Source: Candidatus Stahliibacteriota bacterium (GTDB lineage: Bacteria; Hydrothermota; Tepidihabitantia; SM23-42). From it: DNA of 11,527 nt. The notes beneath the pieces are model-generated. The model saw only the letters and a program-made list of their open reading frames with translations. It had not been told where the DNA came from and searched no databases. Shown here piece by piece: positions 5,460-11,527 of this stretch. The stretch spans positions 1 to 11,527 of the forward strand of contig JAUWLY010000057.1 in NCBI GenBank assembly GCA_030613445.1, read 5' to 3'. Both the position numbers and the translations under genes were made by a program. How positions within the stretch are numbered: position 1 is the first letter of the stretch; each line of letters starts with the position of its first letter.

Positions 5460-8400
5460 AGAGAATAGGCGTCTTTATATGCCACTGTGGTATAAATATT
5501 GCCAAGACAGTTGATGTCGAGGCACTCGCTAAGGAGATAAAAAAATATCCTGGGGTTGTCCACGCGGAGACCAATAAATACATGTGTTCTGATCCCGGAC
5601 AAATTTTAATTTTAGAAGCCATTAAGAACCAAAAACTTGATGCGGTTGTAGTGGCGGCATGTTCTCCGACACTCCACGAAAACACATTCAGAAATGCATC
5701 AGCACGAGGTGGATTGAATCGATACATGTGCGAGATGGCGACAATTCGCGAGCATTGCTCATGGGTACATGATGATAAAGACATCGCTACGAAAAAGGCA
5801 TTACGTATTATCAAGAGCATGGTTGAAAAGGTGAGGTATGATGAACCTTTAGATCCAATCCTGGTTGATGTCACGAAAAAAGCATTGGTGATTGGTGGAG
5901 GTATTGCAGGTATCCAGTCTGCTCTTGATATCGCTAATTCGGGGATTGAGACTATACTTGTTGAAAAAAGCCCATCTATTGGTGGGCATATGATACAGCT
6001 GTCTGAAACATTTCCAACCCTTGACTGCTCACAATGTATCATGACACCGAAAATGGTGGAAGTAGCCCAACACGATAAGATTAAGCTACTAACTTATAGT
6101 GAAATAGAGGAGATTACCGGTTCAATAGGCAATTTCAATGTTAAGGTGAGACAGAAATCACCCTTTGTTGATTGGGTAAAATGCAATGGATGCGGGGAAT
6201 GTGATTATGTGTGCCCGGTGACTACAGATAATGAATTTGAGTGCGGTTTAGCATCCCGGAAAGCAATCTATCGTCCTTTTCCTCAAGCTGTGCCGAATAA
6301 GTTTACTATCTCTAAGCTTGGTCACGCACCTTGTCGCATTGCCTGTCCTGCGGGAGTAAATGTTCAGGGTTATATCGCACTAATAAGCGCGGGTAAATAC
6401 AAAGAAGCTCTTGAACTTGAGCGGGAGGCGAATCCGTTTGCCAGTGTTTGTGGTCGTGTTTGTAATCATCCATGTGAATCCGAATGTGCAAGGGGGGAGG
6501 TGGATCAACCATTGGCAATCGCTTCGTTAAAGAGATTTATTGTTGAAAAAGGGTCATATCCCACCGAACAAAAGAAACCTAATGGAGAGAAAATTGCCGT
6601 TGTTGGATCTGGTCCAGGTGGACTCTCATGTGCCTATTTTCTAGCTAAGAAGAATTATCGAGTCACAGTTTTTGAGGCAGAAAAAGTTGTCGGTGGAATG
6701 CTTGTCTTGGGAATACCGGAATTTCGGCTACCGCGAGATGCGATAAAAGATGATATTGACTATATAAAATCCTTTGGTGTAGAAACCAAAACTGGTGTGA
6801 AAGTTGGTGAGACAATAAGTATAAATGAACTGAAGACAAAATATCGTGCTGTATTTATTTCTACCGGTGCTTATGAAGAAATGAAACTGAATGTCGAAGG
6901 CGAGAATCTTGCTGGAGTACTTCATTGCATAGGATTTCTTAAGAAAGTAAATCTTGGAGACAAAGTTACACTTGGAAAGAATGTTGTTGTTATTGGTGGT
7001 GGTAACGCCGCCGTAGATGCTGCTCGAGTTGCAAAGAGACTGGGTAGTGATGTTACAATTTTATACCGCCGTTCACGGAAAGAGATGCCGGCTAATTCAT
7101 GGGAGGTCGAGGAAGCTGAACGAGAAGGGATAAAGATTGAATTCCTCGTTACTCCTTCAAAGATTTTTGGCACTGATAAGGTTCAGGAGATTGAGTGTCT
7201 TCGTATGGAATTAGGAGAACCTGATGAGTCTGGAAGAAGACGTCCCATACCTGTTAGGGGTAGTGAATTCAAGATCCCGGTAGATAATGTCATTGTAGCA
7301 ATATCCCAGAAGCCGATAATTGATTGGTTGGGTAATGAATTTGAGAAAACAAAGTGGGGTACATTAATCGTGGACGATGATACCGGTGAGACAACGGTTA
7401 AAGGAGTGTATGCTGGTGGTGATGTGGTCTCAGGCCCAGATACTATTATTAAGGCAGTAGCTGCTGGTAAGAAGGCTGCAGAAGCTATTAATGCCAGCAT
7501 AAAAGGTATTAAAATAGCGCGCAAGGAATATAATAAAGCCACTCCTGAGCCGGAGAAATTGCAGCAAACAAAGAAGGCGCCAAGAGCTGAAATGCCGAAA
7601 CTGACAACTGATAAGCGTAAGGGATTTGATGAAGTGGAACTTGGTTTTGATGAAGAAACAGCAAAGAAAGAAGCTGATAGATGTTTAGATTGTGCAATCT
7701 GCTGTGAATGCAAACAATGTGAAACAGTTTGTGAACCTGAAGCAATCGTACATGATTTAGAGGACAAGATTTTGAATTTTGATGTCGGCGCAATCGTTGT
7801 GGCAACTGGTTTTGATCTTTATGATCCGGAAAGACTTAAGGAGTATGGTTATGGTAGAATACAAGATGTTGTTACATCGTTGCAGTTTGAACGGTTGCTG
7901 TCTGCATCGGGTCCAACCGTGGGAGAAGTGCAGAGACCGTCTGATGGTAAGGTCCCAAAACGCATAGTTTTCATCCAATGTGCTGGGTCACGAGATAAAG
8001 AAAATCATCTGGAATACTGCTCCAAAATATGCTGTATGTACACAGCAAAGCACGCTCTTCTCTATAAACACCGTGTGCACGATGGCGAACCGATTATCTT
8101 TTATATTGATGTGAGAACATCAGGTAAAGGATATGAAGAATTCTACAATCGTGTAACAGACGAAGGTGCTACATATATTCGCGGTAAGGTTTCCAAAGTG
8201 TATCAAGATAATGGTAAGATAATCGTGCTTGGTGCAGATACCTTGTCTGGAAAACAAGTTGAAGTAGAAACAGATATGGTAGTCTTGGCGACCGGGATGA
8301 TTCCGAGGAAGAGTAGCGAAGATGTTGTTAGAATATTAAAAATACAATGTGATGCAAATGCATTTCTCAGCGAAGCACATCCAAAATTAAAACCAGTGGA

Positions 8401-8770
8401 GAGTCAAACTGCGGGAATCTTCCTGGCTGGCGCTGCACAAGGACCAAAGGATATACCAGAAGTAGTCGCTCAGGCTTCAGGTGCGGCAAGCAAGGCGATC
8501 GGGATCTTGGTTCAGGAAAAGATTGCATTCGAACCTACGGTCGCTGGGGTTGACGAAGATTTGTGTTCAGGTTGTAGTATTTGCGTCGCTGTATGTCCCT
8601 ACAGTGCACGAGAATTAGATAAAGAAGAGATGGTCGTCAAGGTTGTTGAAGCACTGTGCCAGGGTTGTGGTTCTTGCAGTGCTGCGTGTCCGTCCGGTGC
8701 AGCACAACAGCGGAATCTCATTGATCTTCAGATCGAGAAAATGGTGGTTTCAGCTTTGGAGGCAAAATGA
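5456..8770 (+). CDS. hdrA: Giant HdrA: bifurcating flavoprotein with an inserted GltD/NfnB-like NAD(P)H module
   Basis: 1104 residues against about 650 for ordinary HdrA. Domain order: HdrA N-terminal domain (1-130, FICHCG, KYMCSD, AACSPTLHE); FAD Rossmann GGGIAG (147-152); PTLDCSQCIMTPKM (187-200); [4Fe-4S] motif KCNGCGECDYVCP (Cys243, 246, 249, 253); HdrA landmark YRPFPQAVPN (272-281). A foreign block (about 288-742) then interrupts the HdrA iron-sulfur region. Canonical HdrA resumes with a cysteine-dense segment (Cys743-759) ending ETVCEPEAI, then VATGFDLYDP, IQCAGSRDKEN, EYCSKICCMY (853-862) and the flavin segment GAAQGPKDIPEVV. It closes with two ferredoxin clusters (Cys1037/1040/1043/1047 and 1068/1071/1074/1078). 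HdrA is the flavin-based electron-bifurcating core that splits electron pairs between ferredoxin and HdrC/B. The extra module suggests direct NAD(P)H use. The gene overlaps hdrB and mvhD by ATGA. No frameshift is seen, so the fusion appears genuine. Confidence 0.92.
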   Translation: MKRIGVFICHCGINIAKTVDVEALAKEIKKYPGVVHAETNKYMCSDPGQILILEAIKNQKLDAVVVAACSPTLHENTFRNASARGGLNRYMCEMATIREHCSWVHDDKDIATKKALRIIKSMVEKVRYDEPLDPILVDVTKKALVIGGGIAGIQSALDIANSGIETILVEKSPSIGGHMIQLSETFPTLDCSQCIMTPKMVEVAQHDKIKLLTYSEIEEITGSIGNFNVKVRQKSPFVDWVKCNGCGECDYVCPVTTDNEFECGLASRKAIYRPFPQAVPNKFTISKLGHAPCRIACPAGVNVQGYIALISAGKYKEALELEREANPFASVCGRVCNHPCESECARGEVDQPLAIASLKRFIVEKGSYPTEQKKPNGEKIAVVGSGPGGLSCAYFLAKKNYRVTVFEAEKVVGGMLVLGIPEFRLPRDAIKDDIDYIKSFGVETKTGVKVGETISINELKTKYRAVFISTGAYEEMKLNVEGENLAGVLHCIGFLKKVNLGDKVTLGKNVVVIGGGNAAVDAARVAKRLGSDVTILYRRSRKEMPANSWEVEEAEREGIKIEFLVTPSKIFGTDKVQEIECLRMELGEPDESGRRRPIPVRGSEFKIPVDNVIVAISQKPIIDWLGNEFEKTKWGTLIVDDDTGETTVKGVYAGGDVVSGPDTIIKAVAAGKKAAEAINASIKGIKIARKEYNKATPEPEKLQQTKKAPRAEMPKLTTDKRKGFDEVELGFDEETAKKEADRCLDCAICCECKQCETVCEPEAIVHDLEDKILNFDVGAIVVATGFDLYDPERLKEYGYGRIQDVVTSLQFERLLSASGPTVGEVQRPSDGKVPKRIVFIQCAGSRDKENHLEYCSKICCMYTAKHALLYKHRVHDGEPIIFYIDVRTSGKGYEEFYNRVTDEGATYIRGKVSKVYQDNGKIIVLGADTLSGKQVEVETDMVVLATGMIPRKSSEDVVRILKIQCDANAFLSEAHPKLKPVESQTAGIFLAGAAQGPKDIPEVVAQASGAASKAIGILVQEKIAFEPTVAGVDEDLCSGCSICVAVCPYSARELDKEEMVVKVVEALCQGCGSCSAACPSGAAQQRNLIDLQIEKMVVSALEAK
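6317..7681 (+). other. Nested GltD/NfnB-like FAD/NAD(P) domain within hdrA
   Basis: Residues about 288-742 of HdrA form a near-complete oxidoreductase unit of the glutamate synthase small subunit / NfnB type. It has a Cys-rich N-terminal domain (APCRIACPAGVNVQGY with Cys293 and Cys297, and CGRVCNHPCESEC with Cys332, 336, 340, 344), then the FAD motif GSGPGG (384-389) and the PEFRLP segment. A second Rossmann motif, GGGNAAVDAAR (514-524), is followed by LYRRSRKEMPA (536-546), whose arginines often accompany NADPH binding. It ends with the FAD-closing GVYAGGD (650-656) and a charged linker. The trailing EADRCLDCAICCECKQC resembles the ferredoxin tail of GltD-like proteins, so the module may share its last cluster with HdrA. 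Boundaries are estimated by eye. Confidence 0.85.
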
Positions 8771-9186
8771 GCAATGGAAATTTCGAACCAAAGATCATTG
8801 GCTTTTTCTGTAAATGGTGTACGTCTGCAGCCGCGGATCTTGCTGGTACAAGTCGTAAGAAGTATCCAGCAAACTTGATCCCTATACGATTTTTCTGTTC
8901 GTCGCGGGTCGACCCCCAGCACGTTCTTCATGCTTTTAAGAATGGAGCGGATGGTGTACTTATTGGTGGTTGTCATTTTGGGGATTGCCATTACCAGGAT
9001 GGCAATTACAAGACTGCTCGTAGGATTGCGCTCCTGCATAACCTCCTCAATGATATGGGGGTTTCAAAACAGAGACTTAGGCTGGAATGGATTTCCGCTG
9101 CTGAGGGCGATAAGTTCACCAAGGTTATTAAGGAATTCACCGATGCGATAAGAAAGCTTGGTCCGTTGAAAGGGAATGGTGTATGA
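8767..9186 (+). CDS. mvhD: MvhD/FlpD-family [2Fe-2S] electron-transfer subunit
   Basis: 139 residues, the family length. Hallmarks are FFCKWCTSAAADLAG (Cys15, Cys18), RFFCSSRVDPQHVL (Cys44) and GADGVLIGGCHFGDCHY (Cys69, Cys74), followed by GNYKTARR. MvhD and its FlpD/FlxD relatives bind a [2Fe-2S] cluster and join an electron input module (hydrogenase, formate dehydrogenase or an NADH-oxidising FlxAB-type unit) to HdrA. No such partner gene occurs in the window, and HdrA already carries an NAD(P)H-type module. Either the partner is encoded elsewhere, or MvhD here bridges within the HdrA fusion. The start overlaps the hdrA stop (ATGA) and its own TGA overlaps the rpsF ATG. A cluster-binding role is likely but the external partner is unknown. 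Confidence 0.92.
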   Translation: MSNGNFEPKIIGFFCKWCTSAAADLAGTSRKKYPANLIPIRFFCSSRVDPQHVLHAFKNGADGVLIGGCHFGDCHYQDGNYKTARRIALLHNLLNDMGVSKQRLRLEWISAAEGDKFTKVIKEFTDAIRKLGPLKGNGV

Positions 9187-9476
9187 ATAGTTACGAAGCG
9201 ATATTTATTTTCAAACCCGATTTTGATGAGGAAGCACTGGAGAAAGTGATAAAAAGTGTGGAACGGAAGATAAAAACAAGTGGTAAGGGAGAGGTGAAGT
9301 ACGATCTTTTGGGAAAGAAAACCATGGCATATGAGGTTAAGAAATTCAAGGAAGGCGTTTATGTAAATTACCTGTTCACGGCGCAACCATTGGCAATTAC
9401 GGAGATCAAAAAAGCATTGAAACATGAGGACGGTATTTTGCGTTTCATGTTTCTTGTTAAGGGAAGGGAAAAATGA
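9183..9476 (+). CDS. rpsF: 30S ribosomal protein bS6
   Basis: 97 residues, normal for bS6. It opens with NSYEAIFIFKPDF and contains LLGKKTMAYEVKKFKEGVYV followed by NYLF, the conserved core that packs against bS18 on the 30S platform. It lacks a long acidic C-terminal tail. The start codon lies inside the mvhD stop (ATGA), with AAAGGGA (9168-9174) as ribosome binding site, so its translation should be coupled to the hdr genes. There is no room for a separate leader of the kind that often carries the S6:S18-binding RNA motif. Any such element would have to sit inside mvhD. The gene ends in an ATGA overlap with ssb. Confidence 0.97.
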   Translation: MNSYEAIFIFKPDFDEEALEKVIKSVERKIKTSGKGEVKYDLLGKKTMAYEVKKFKEGVYVNYLFTAQPLAITEIKKALKHEDGILRFMFLVKGREK

Positions 9477-9919
9477 ATCAGTTACGTCTTGGTTATCTAA
9501 ACAATGTACTATTGATCGGCAGACTCGTTGCCGATCCTGAATTAAGATACACACAAAAAGGTGCCCCGGTTTGTGATTTCCGCATCGCGTGCTCACGCCG
9601 CTATAAAAATCGCGATACAGGGGAATGGCAAGAAGAAACACTTTTTATTAATATTGTTGCTTGGCGTAGACAGGCTGAGCTCGCAAATGATTATCTCAAG
9701 AAGGGTAGTTCGGTTCTTATCGAGGGTAGTCTTCGATCGCGTCAATGGGAAACAAATCAGGGCGATAAACGGACGGCAACCGAGGTTGTCGCTCGGCGCA
9801 TTCAATTTCTAGATGTTCAACCAAAGGACACTAACGCGGCTGAGGGTGAAGGCACAGTTCCTGCTGATAATGAAGGTGGGGTGAAAGAGACTGCGGAAGA
9901 TATCGATACCCCTTTTTAG
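9473..9919 (+). CDS. ssb: Single-stranded DNA-binding protein SSB
   Basis: 148 residues. The OB-fold occupies about residues 8-115, with NNVLLIGRLVADPELRYTQ (10-28), DFRIACSRRYK, the region around FINIVAWRRQAELANDYLKK, and the SVLIEGSLRSRQWE strand pair. A flexible acidic linker follows, and the protein ends in DIDTPF, close to the conserved DDDIPF tip that recruits replication and repair partners. Its place between rpsF and rpsR is the standard bacterial arrangement. It begins in an ATGA overlap with rpsF and is separated from rpsR by 31 bases. Confidence 0.97.
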   Translation: MNQLRLGYLNNVLLIGRLVADPELRYTQKGAPVCDFRIACSRRYKNRDTGEWQEETLFINIVAWRRQAELANDYLKKGSSVLIEGSLRSRQWETNQGDKRTATEVVARRIQFLDVQPKDTNAAEGEGTVPADNEGGVKETAEDIDTPF

Positions 9920-9950
9920 TAGGGTAACTTAGTTCTGCAAAGGAAGGAGA

Positions 9951-10163
9951 ATGAAAAGAAGAAAAGGTAGATGTCGGTTTTGTAGAAACAAAATTGATGA
10001 GATTGACTATAAGGATACATCGCTCCTTAAAGGATTCATAAATGAGCGCGGCAAGATTCTTGGTGCCAAAATCACTCGATTATGTTCGTTTCATCAGAGA
10101 AGATTGACCCAGGCGATAAAGCGCGCTCGAGAGATCGCTCTTTTACCCTACGAGACAAAGTAA
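9951..10163 (+). CDS. rpsR: 30S ribosomal protein bS18 (cysteine-containing form)
   Basis: 70 residues, typical for bS18, with a basic N-terminus and the core DTSLLKGFINERGKILGAK followed by LCSFHQRRLTQAIKRARE. Cys8, Cys11, Cys45 and His48 form a CX2C...CX2H set, consistent with the zinc-binding (C+) version of bS18 rather than the cysteine-free paralogue used in zinc limitation. The ribosome binding site AAGGAAGGAG lies immediately before the ATG. The last base of its TAA is the first base of the rplI ATG (TAATG), indicating coupled translation. It forms a heterodimer with bS6 on the small subunit. Confidence 0.97.
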   Translation: MKRRKGRCRFCRNKIDEIDYKDTSLLKGFINERGKILGAKITRLCSFHQRRLTQAIKRAREIALLPYETK

Positions 10164-10612
10164 TGAAGGTAATTTTGCTTAAGGCAGTTGAGAGGGTAGG
10201 TAAACCTTACGAGATAGTTACGGTGAAAGATGGCTACGCAAGGAATTACCTGTTTCCTCGGAATCTTGCGCTACCGGCAAGCAAAGCTAACCTGCTTGGT
10301 CTTGAAAAGAATAAGAAGCGTTTTTCCAAAACCGTCGAAAAACATAAGAAAGTGAGCACAGATCTCGCCGAGCGGATCGATAGTACAACAATCAAAACAA
10401 CGATAAAAACAGGTATCGATGGAAAATCATTCGGCAGCATTACTTCTCAGAACATAGTTGAGCTATTAGCTGCGGAGGATATTGATATCAATAAGAAGAA
10501 CATAGTGCTTGCGGAGTCAATAAAACAACCAGGGGTTTATGACATTAAAGTTCGCCTCGGTGAAAGCATCGACGCGGTCTTTAAGTTGGTACTTCTAGAG
10601 GAGGGTGAGTAG
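10163..10612 (+). CDS. rplI: 50S ribosomal protein bL9
   Basis: 149 residues from the ATG that overlaps the rpsR stop. This start gives the standard N-terminus MKVILLKAVERVGK, whereas an upstream in-frame ATG at 10082 lies within rpsR and adds non-homologous residues. The N-terminal rRNA-binding domain carries the signature VKDGYARNYLFPRNLALPAS (21-40). A long connecting helix (about 41-75) and the C-terminal domain with GKSFGSITSQNIVELL follow. It binds 23S rRNA near the L1 stalk and helps frame maintenance. The stop at 10610-10612 is followed within a few bases by the next gene. Confidence 0.97.
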   Translation: MKVILLKAVERVGKPYEIVTVKDGYARNYLFPRNLALPASKANLLGLEKNKKRFSKTVEKHKKVSTDLAERIDSTTIKTTIKTGIDGKSFGSITSQNIVELLAAEDIDINKKNIVLAESIKQPGVYDIKVRLGESIDAVFKLVLLEEGE

Positions 10613-10621
10613 ATTTTAGAG

Positions 10622-11095
10622 GTGTTTGTAAATGGCGTTGTAGAAGACCGCCAGAATCTCTCTTATATTGTTTTACTTAGAGAAAAATTTGGGGAGCGAA
10701 CACTACCCATATGGATTGGCGAACCTGAAGCGCTAGCAATTGCCAGAACTCTGGAGTCAGTAGAGTATCCCAGACCGCTCACTCATGATTTGTTAAAAAT
10801 AGTCCTTGATACTTTTCAAGCAAAAGTTGCGAAGATAGAAGTTGCTACGTTGAAAGATAACACCTACTTTGCTAAAATATACATTGAGTGTGACAACCGA
10901 CTTTTTGTTATAGATGCCCGTCCATCGGATTCCATTGCTCTTGCCGTGCGCACTAAAAGCGTAATTTTTGTCGATTCTAAAGTCATGGATCAAAATGGTC
11001 GCGTACTCGAAGGTGACACGAATATTTCTCAGTTGAAGCGCCGTCTAAGAAATACTAAACCCGAACAATTTGGCGATTTCAATTTAAGCGACTAA
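10622..11095 (+). CDS. Bifunctional nuclease-family protein (DUF151/BFN domain)
   Basis: 157 residues from GTG at 10622. The BFN domain spans nearly the whole protein: LREKFGERTLPIWIGEPEA (19-37), AIARTLESVEYPRPLTHDLL (39-58), the AKIYIE strand, and the family core VIDARPSDSIALAVRTKSVIFVD. The C-terminus is charged. Plant BFN1-type proteins with this domain have reported DNase and RNase activity, while the role of the bacterial versions is poorly defined. The start is uncertain. An ideal ribosome binding site (GGAGGG, 10600-10605) is 7 bases before an in-frame ATT at 10613, which would give the more family-like N-terminus (M)LEVFVNGVV, while GTG 10622 has only a weak site. It follows rplI by 9 bases or none, so it is part of the operon. 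Confidence 0.88.
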   Translation: MFVNGVVEDRQNLSYIVLLREKFGERTLPIWIGEPEALAIARTLESVEYPRPLTHDLLKIVLDTFQAKVAKIEVATLKDNTYFAKIYIECDNRLFVIDARPSDSIALAVRTKSVIFVDSKVMDQNGRVLEGDTNISQLKRRLRNTKPEQFGDFNLSD

Positions 11096-11122
11096 TATAT
11101 TTTCAAATACACTTATTAGGTC

Positions 11123-11527
11123 ATGATCAAAAAAAGAACTTTAGATCTGACTAAAATATCCAAGATTGAACAGCGGATGATTGAAGAAATCCTGTCTATG
11201 AAAAGACGGACAGTTAATAGGATAATGGTTCCAGTAAACGAGGTAGTTGCATTCGCTTATGACCAAACGTTGAGCGATGTTATCGTTTCCTACAAGCGAA
11301 ATCATTATTCACGTTATCCAGTATACTTCAAAAAGATGGATCAAATTGTGGGTATACTTTTTATCAAAGATATCATTACCTTCTGGAACAAATATCAGGA
11401 TAATTCAGTTGTTGAATTTGTACGTTTTCCTCACTTCGTATACGAGGATCGTCCCGCGCTCGATACTTTCTTGGAGTTGCAGAAACTCAGACTTTCAGTA
11501 GGGGTTGTGATAGATGAATTTGGTGGG
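11123..11527 (+). CDS. CBS-pair protein of the CorC/HlyC (hemolysin-like) family, truncated by window end
   Basis: The frame from ATG 11123 is open for 135 codons to the last base. After a short charged N-terminal helix (KISKIEQRMIEEILSMK) comes RRTVNRIMVPVNEVVAF, the start of the first CBS domain in CorC/TlyC/CNNM proteins. SRYPVYFKKMDQIVGILFIKD (residues 68-88), FVRFPHFVYED (105-115) and SVGVVIDEFGG (125-135) follow, all hallmark CBS-pair segments. The N-terminal DUF21 membrane domain of the longer members is absent. The protein is therefore either a soluble CorC/YbeX-type form or a C-terminal half whose membrane partner is a separate gene. The 27-base spacer after the previous stop has only a weak ribosome binding site (TTAGGTC) and no terminator, so operon continuation is likely. 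Confidence 0.85.
   Translation, partial: MIKKRTLDLTKISKIEQRMIEEILSMKRRTVNRIMVPVNEVVAFAYDQTLSDVIVSYKRNHYSRYPVYFKKMDQIVGILFIKDIITFWNKYQDNSVVEFVRFPHFVYEDRPALDTFLELQKLRLSVGVVIDEFGG

Noticed and set aside
5353..6042. 229-codon open frame on the minus strand across hdrB/hdrA
   Set aside because: It lies opposite strongly conserved HdrB and HdrA motifs, has no ribosome binding site and its translation resembles no protein family. The same holds for the other minus-strand frames in hdrA (for example 7183-7767) and for 9006-9641.
7593..7600. TGCCGAAA inside hdrA, identical to one regulator half-site
   Set aside because: It is a lone 8-base half-site in coding sequence with no partner 10 bases away, so it is expected by chance.
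4199..9186. Archaeal (methanogen) origin of the window because of hdrABC-mvhD
   Set aside because: The operon continues directly into bacterial-type rpsF-ssb-rpsR-rplI, and the promoters are bacterial -35/-10 types.
10082..10162. Upstream ATG for rplI
   Set aside because: It falls within the rpsR coding sequence and adds 27 residues foreign to bL9. The ATG at 10163 gives the canonical MKVILL.
1..11527. tRNA, rRNA, CRISPR arrays, insertion sequences or tandem repeats
   Set aside because: None seen on reading both strands. The only clear repeat pair is the inverted repeat around the ArsR-type gene, and no transposase or target-site duplication accompanies it.

Overview
The window comes from a bacterium. 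The gene string rpsF-ssb-rpsR-rplI is the classic bacterial S6/SSB/S18/L9 cluster, even though the genes just before it (hdrC-hdrB-hdrA-mvhD) belong to a family best known from methanogenic archaea. The base composition is moderately AT-rich. A secreted serpin, HdrABC-MvhD genes and apparently leaderless starts suggest an anaerobic, poorly cultured lineage. A candidate phylum such as WOR-3 is possible, but that is an impression from memory and the sequence alone does not prove it.

Left part (1-2985, accessory): the 3' end of an unidentified protein; an exported serpin with a well-preserved inhibitory hinge; a short remnant of a VOC/glyoxalase-like gene; an intact crotonase-family gene most like mitochondrial-type delta3-delta2-enoyl-CoA isomerase; and a small ArsR-type winged-helix regulator. 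The regulator is framed by two copies of a 29-bp inverted repeat. Each copy is itself an imperfect dyad, and the upstream copy covers the -35 box of a strong promoter.

Middle (2986-4198): a MscS-type mechanosensitive channel gene on the minus strand, converging on the regulator, then a 178-bp intergenic region with back-to-back promoters for the channel and for the hdr genes.

Right part (4199-11527): what looks like one long operon, hdrC-hdrB-hdrA-mvhD-rpsF-ssb-rpsR-rplI-(bifunctional nuclease family)-(CBS/CorC-like, cut by the window end). Most junctions are stop/start overlaps (ATGA or TAATG) or gaps of a few tens of bases, and I see no terminator inside. HdrC, HdrB, HdrA and MvhD would form a flavin-based electron-bifurcating, disulfide-reductase-like complex.

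The main novelty is HdrA. At 1104 residues it is far longer than the usual roughly 650, because a complete GltD/NfnB-like FAD/NAD(P) oxidoreductase module is nested inside its iron-sulfur region. No hydrogenase or formate dehydrogenase gene is present. The inferred design is a bifurcating complex that carries its own NAD(P)H module and is co-transcribed with ribosomal and replication genes. Both the hdr promoter and the regulator promoter place the ATG at the same distance from the -10 box, with essentially no 5' leader.
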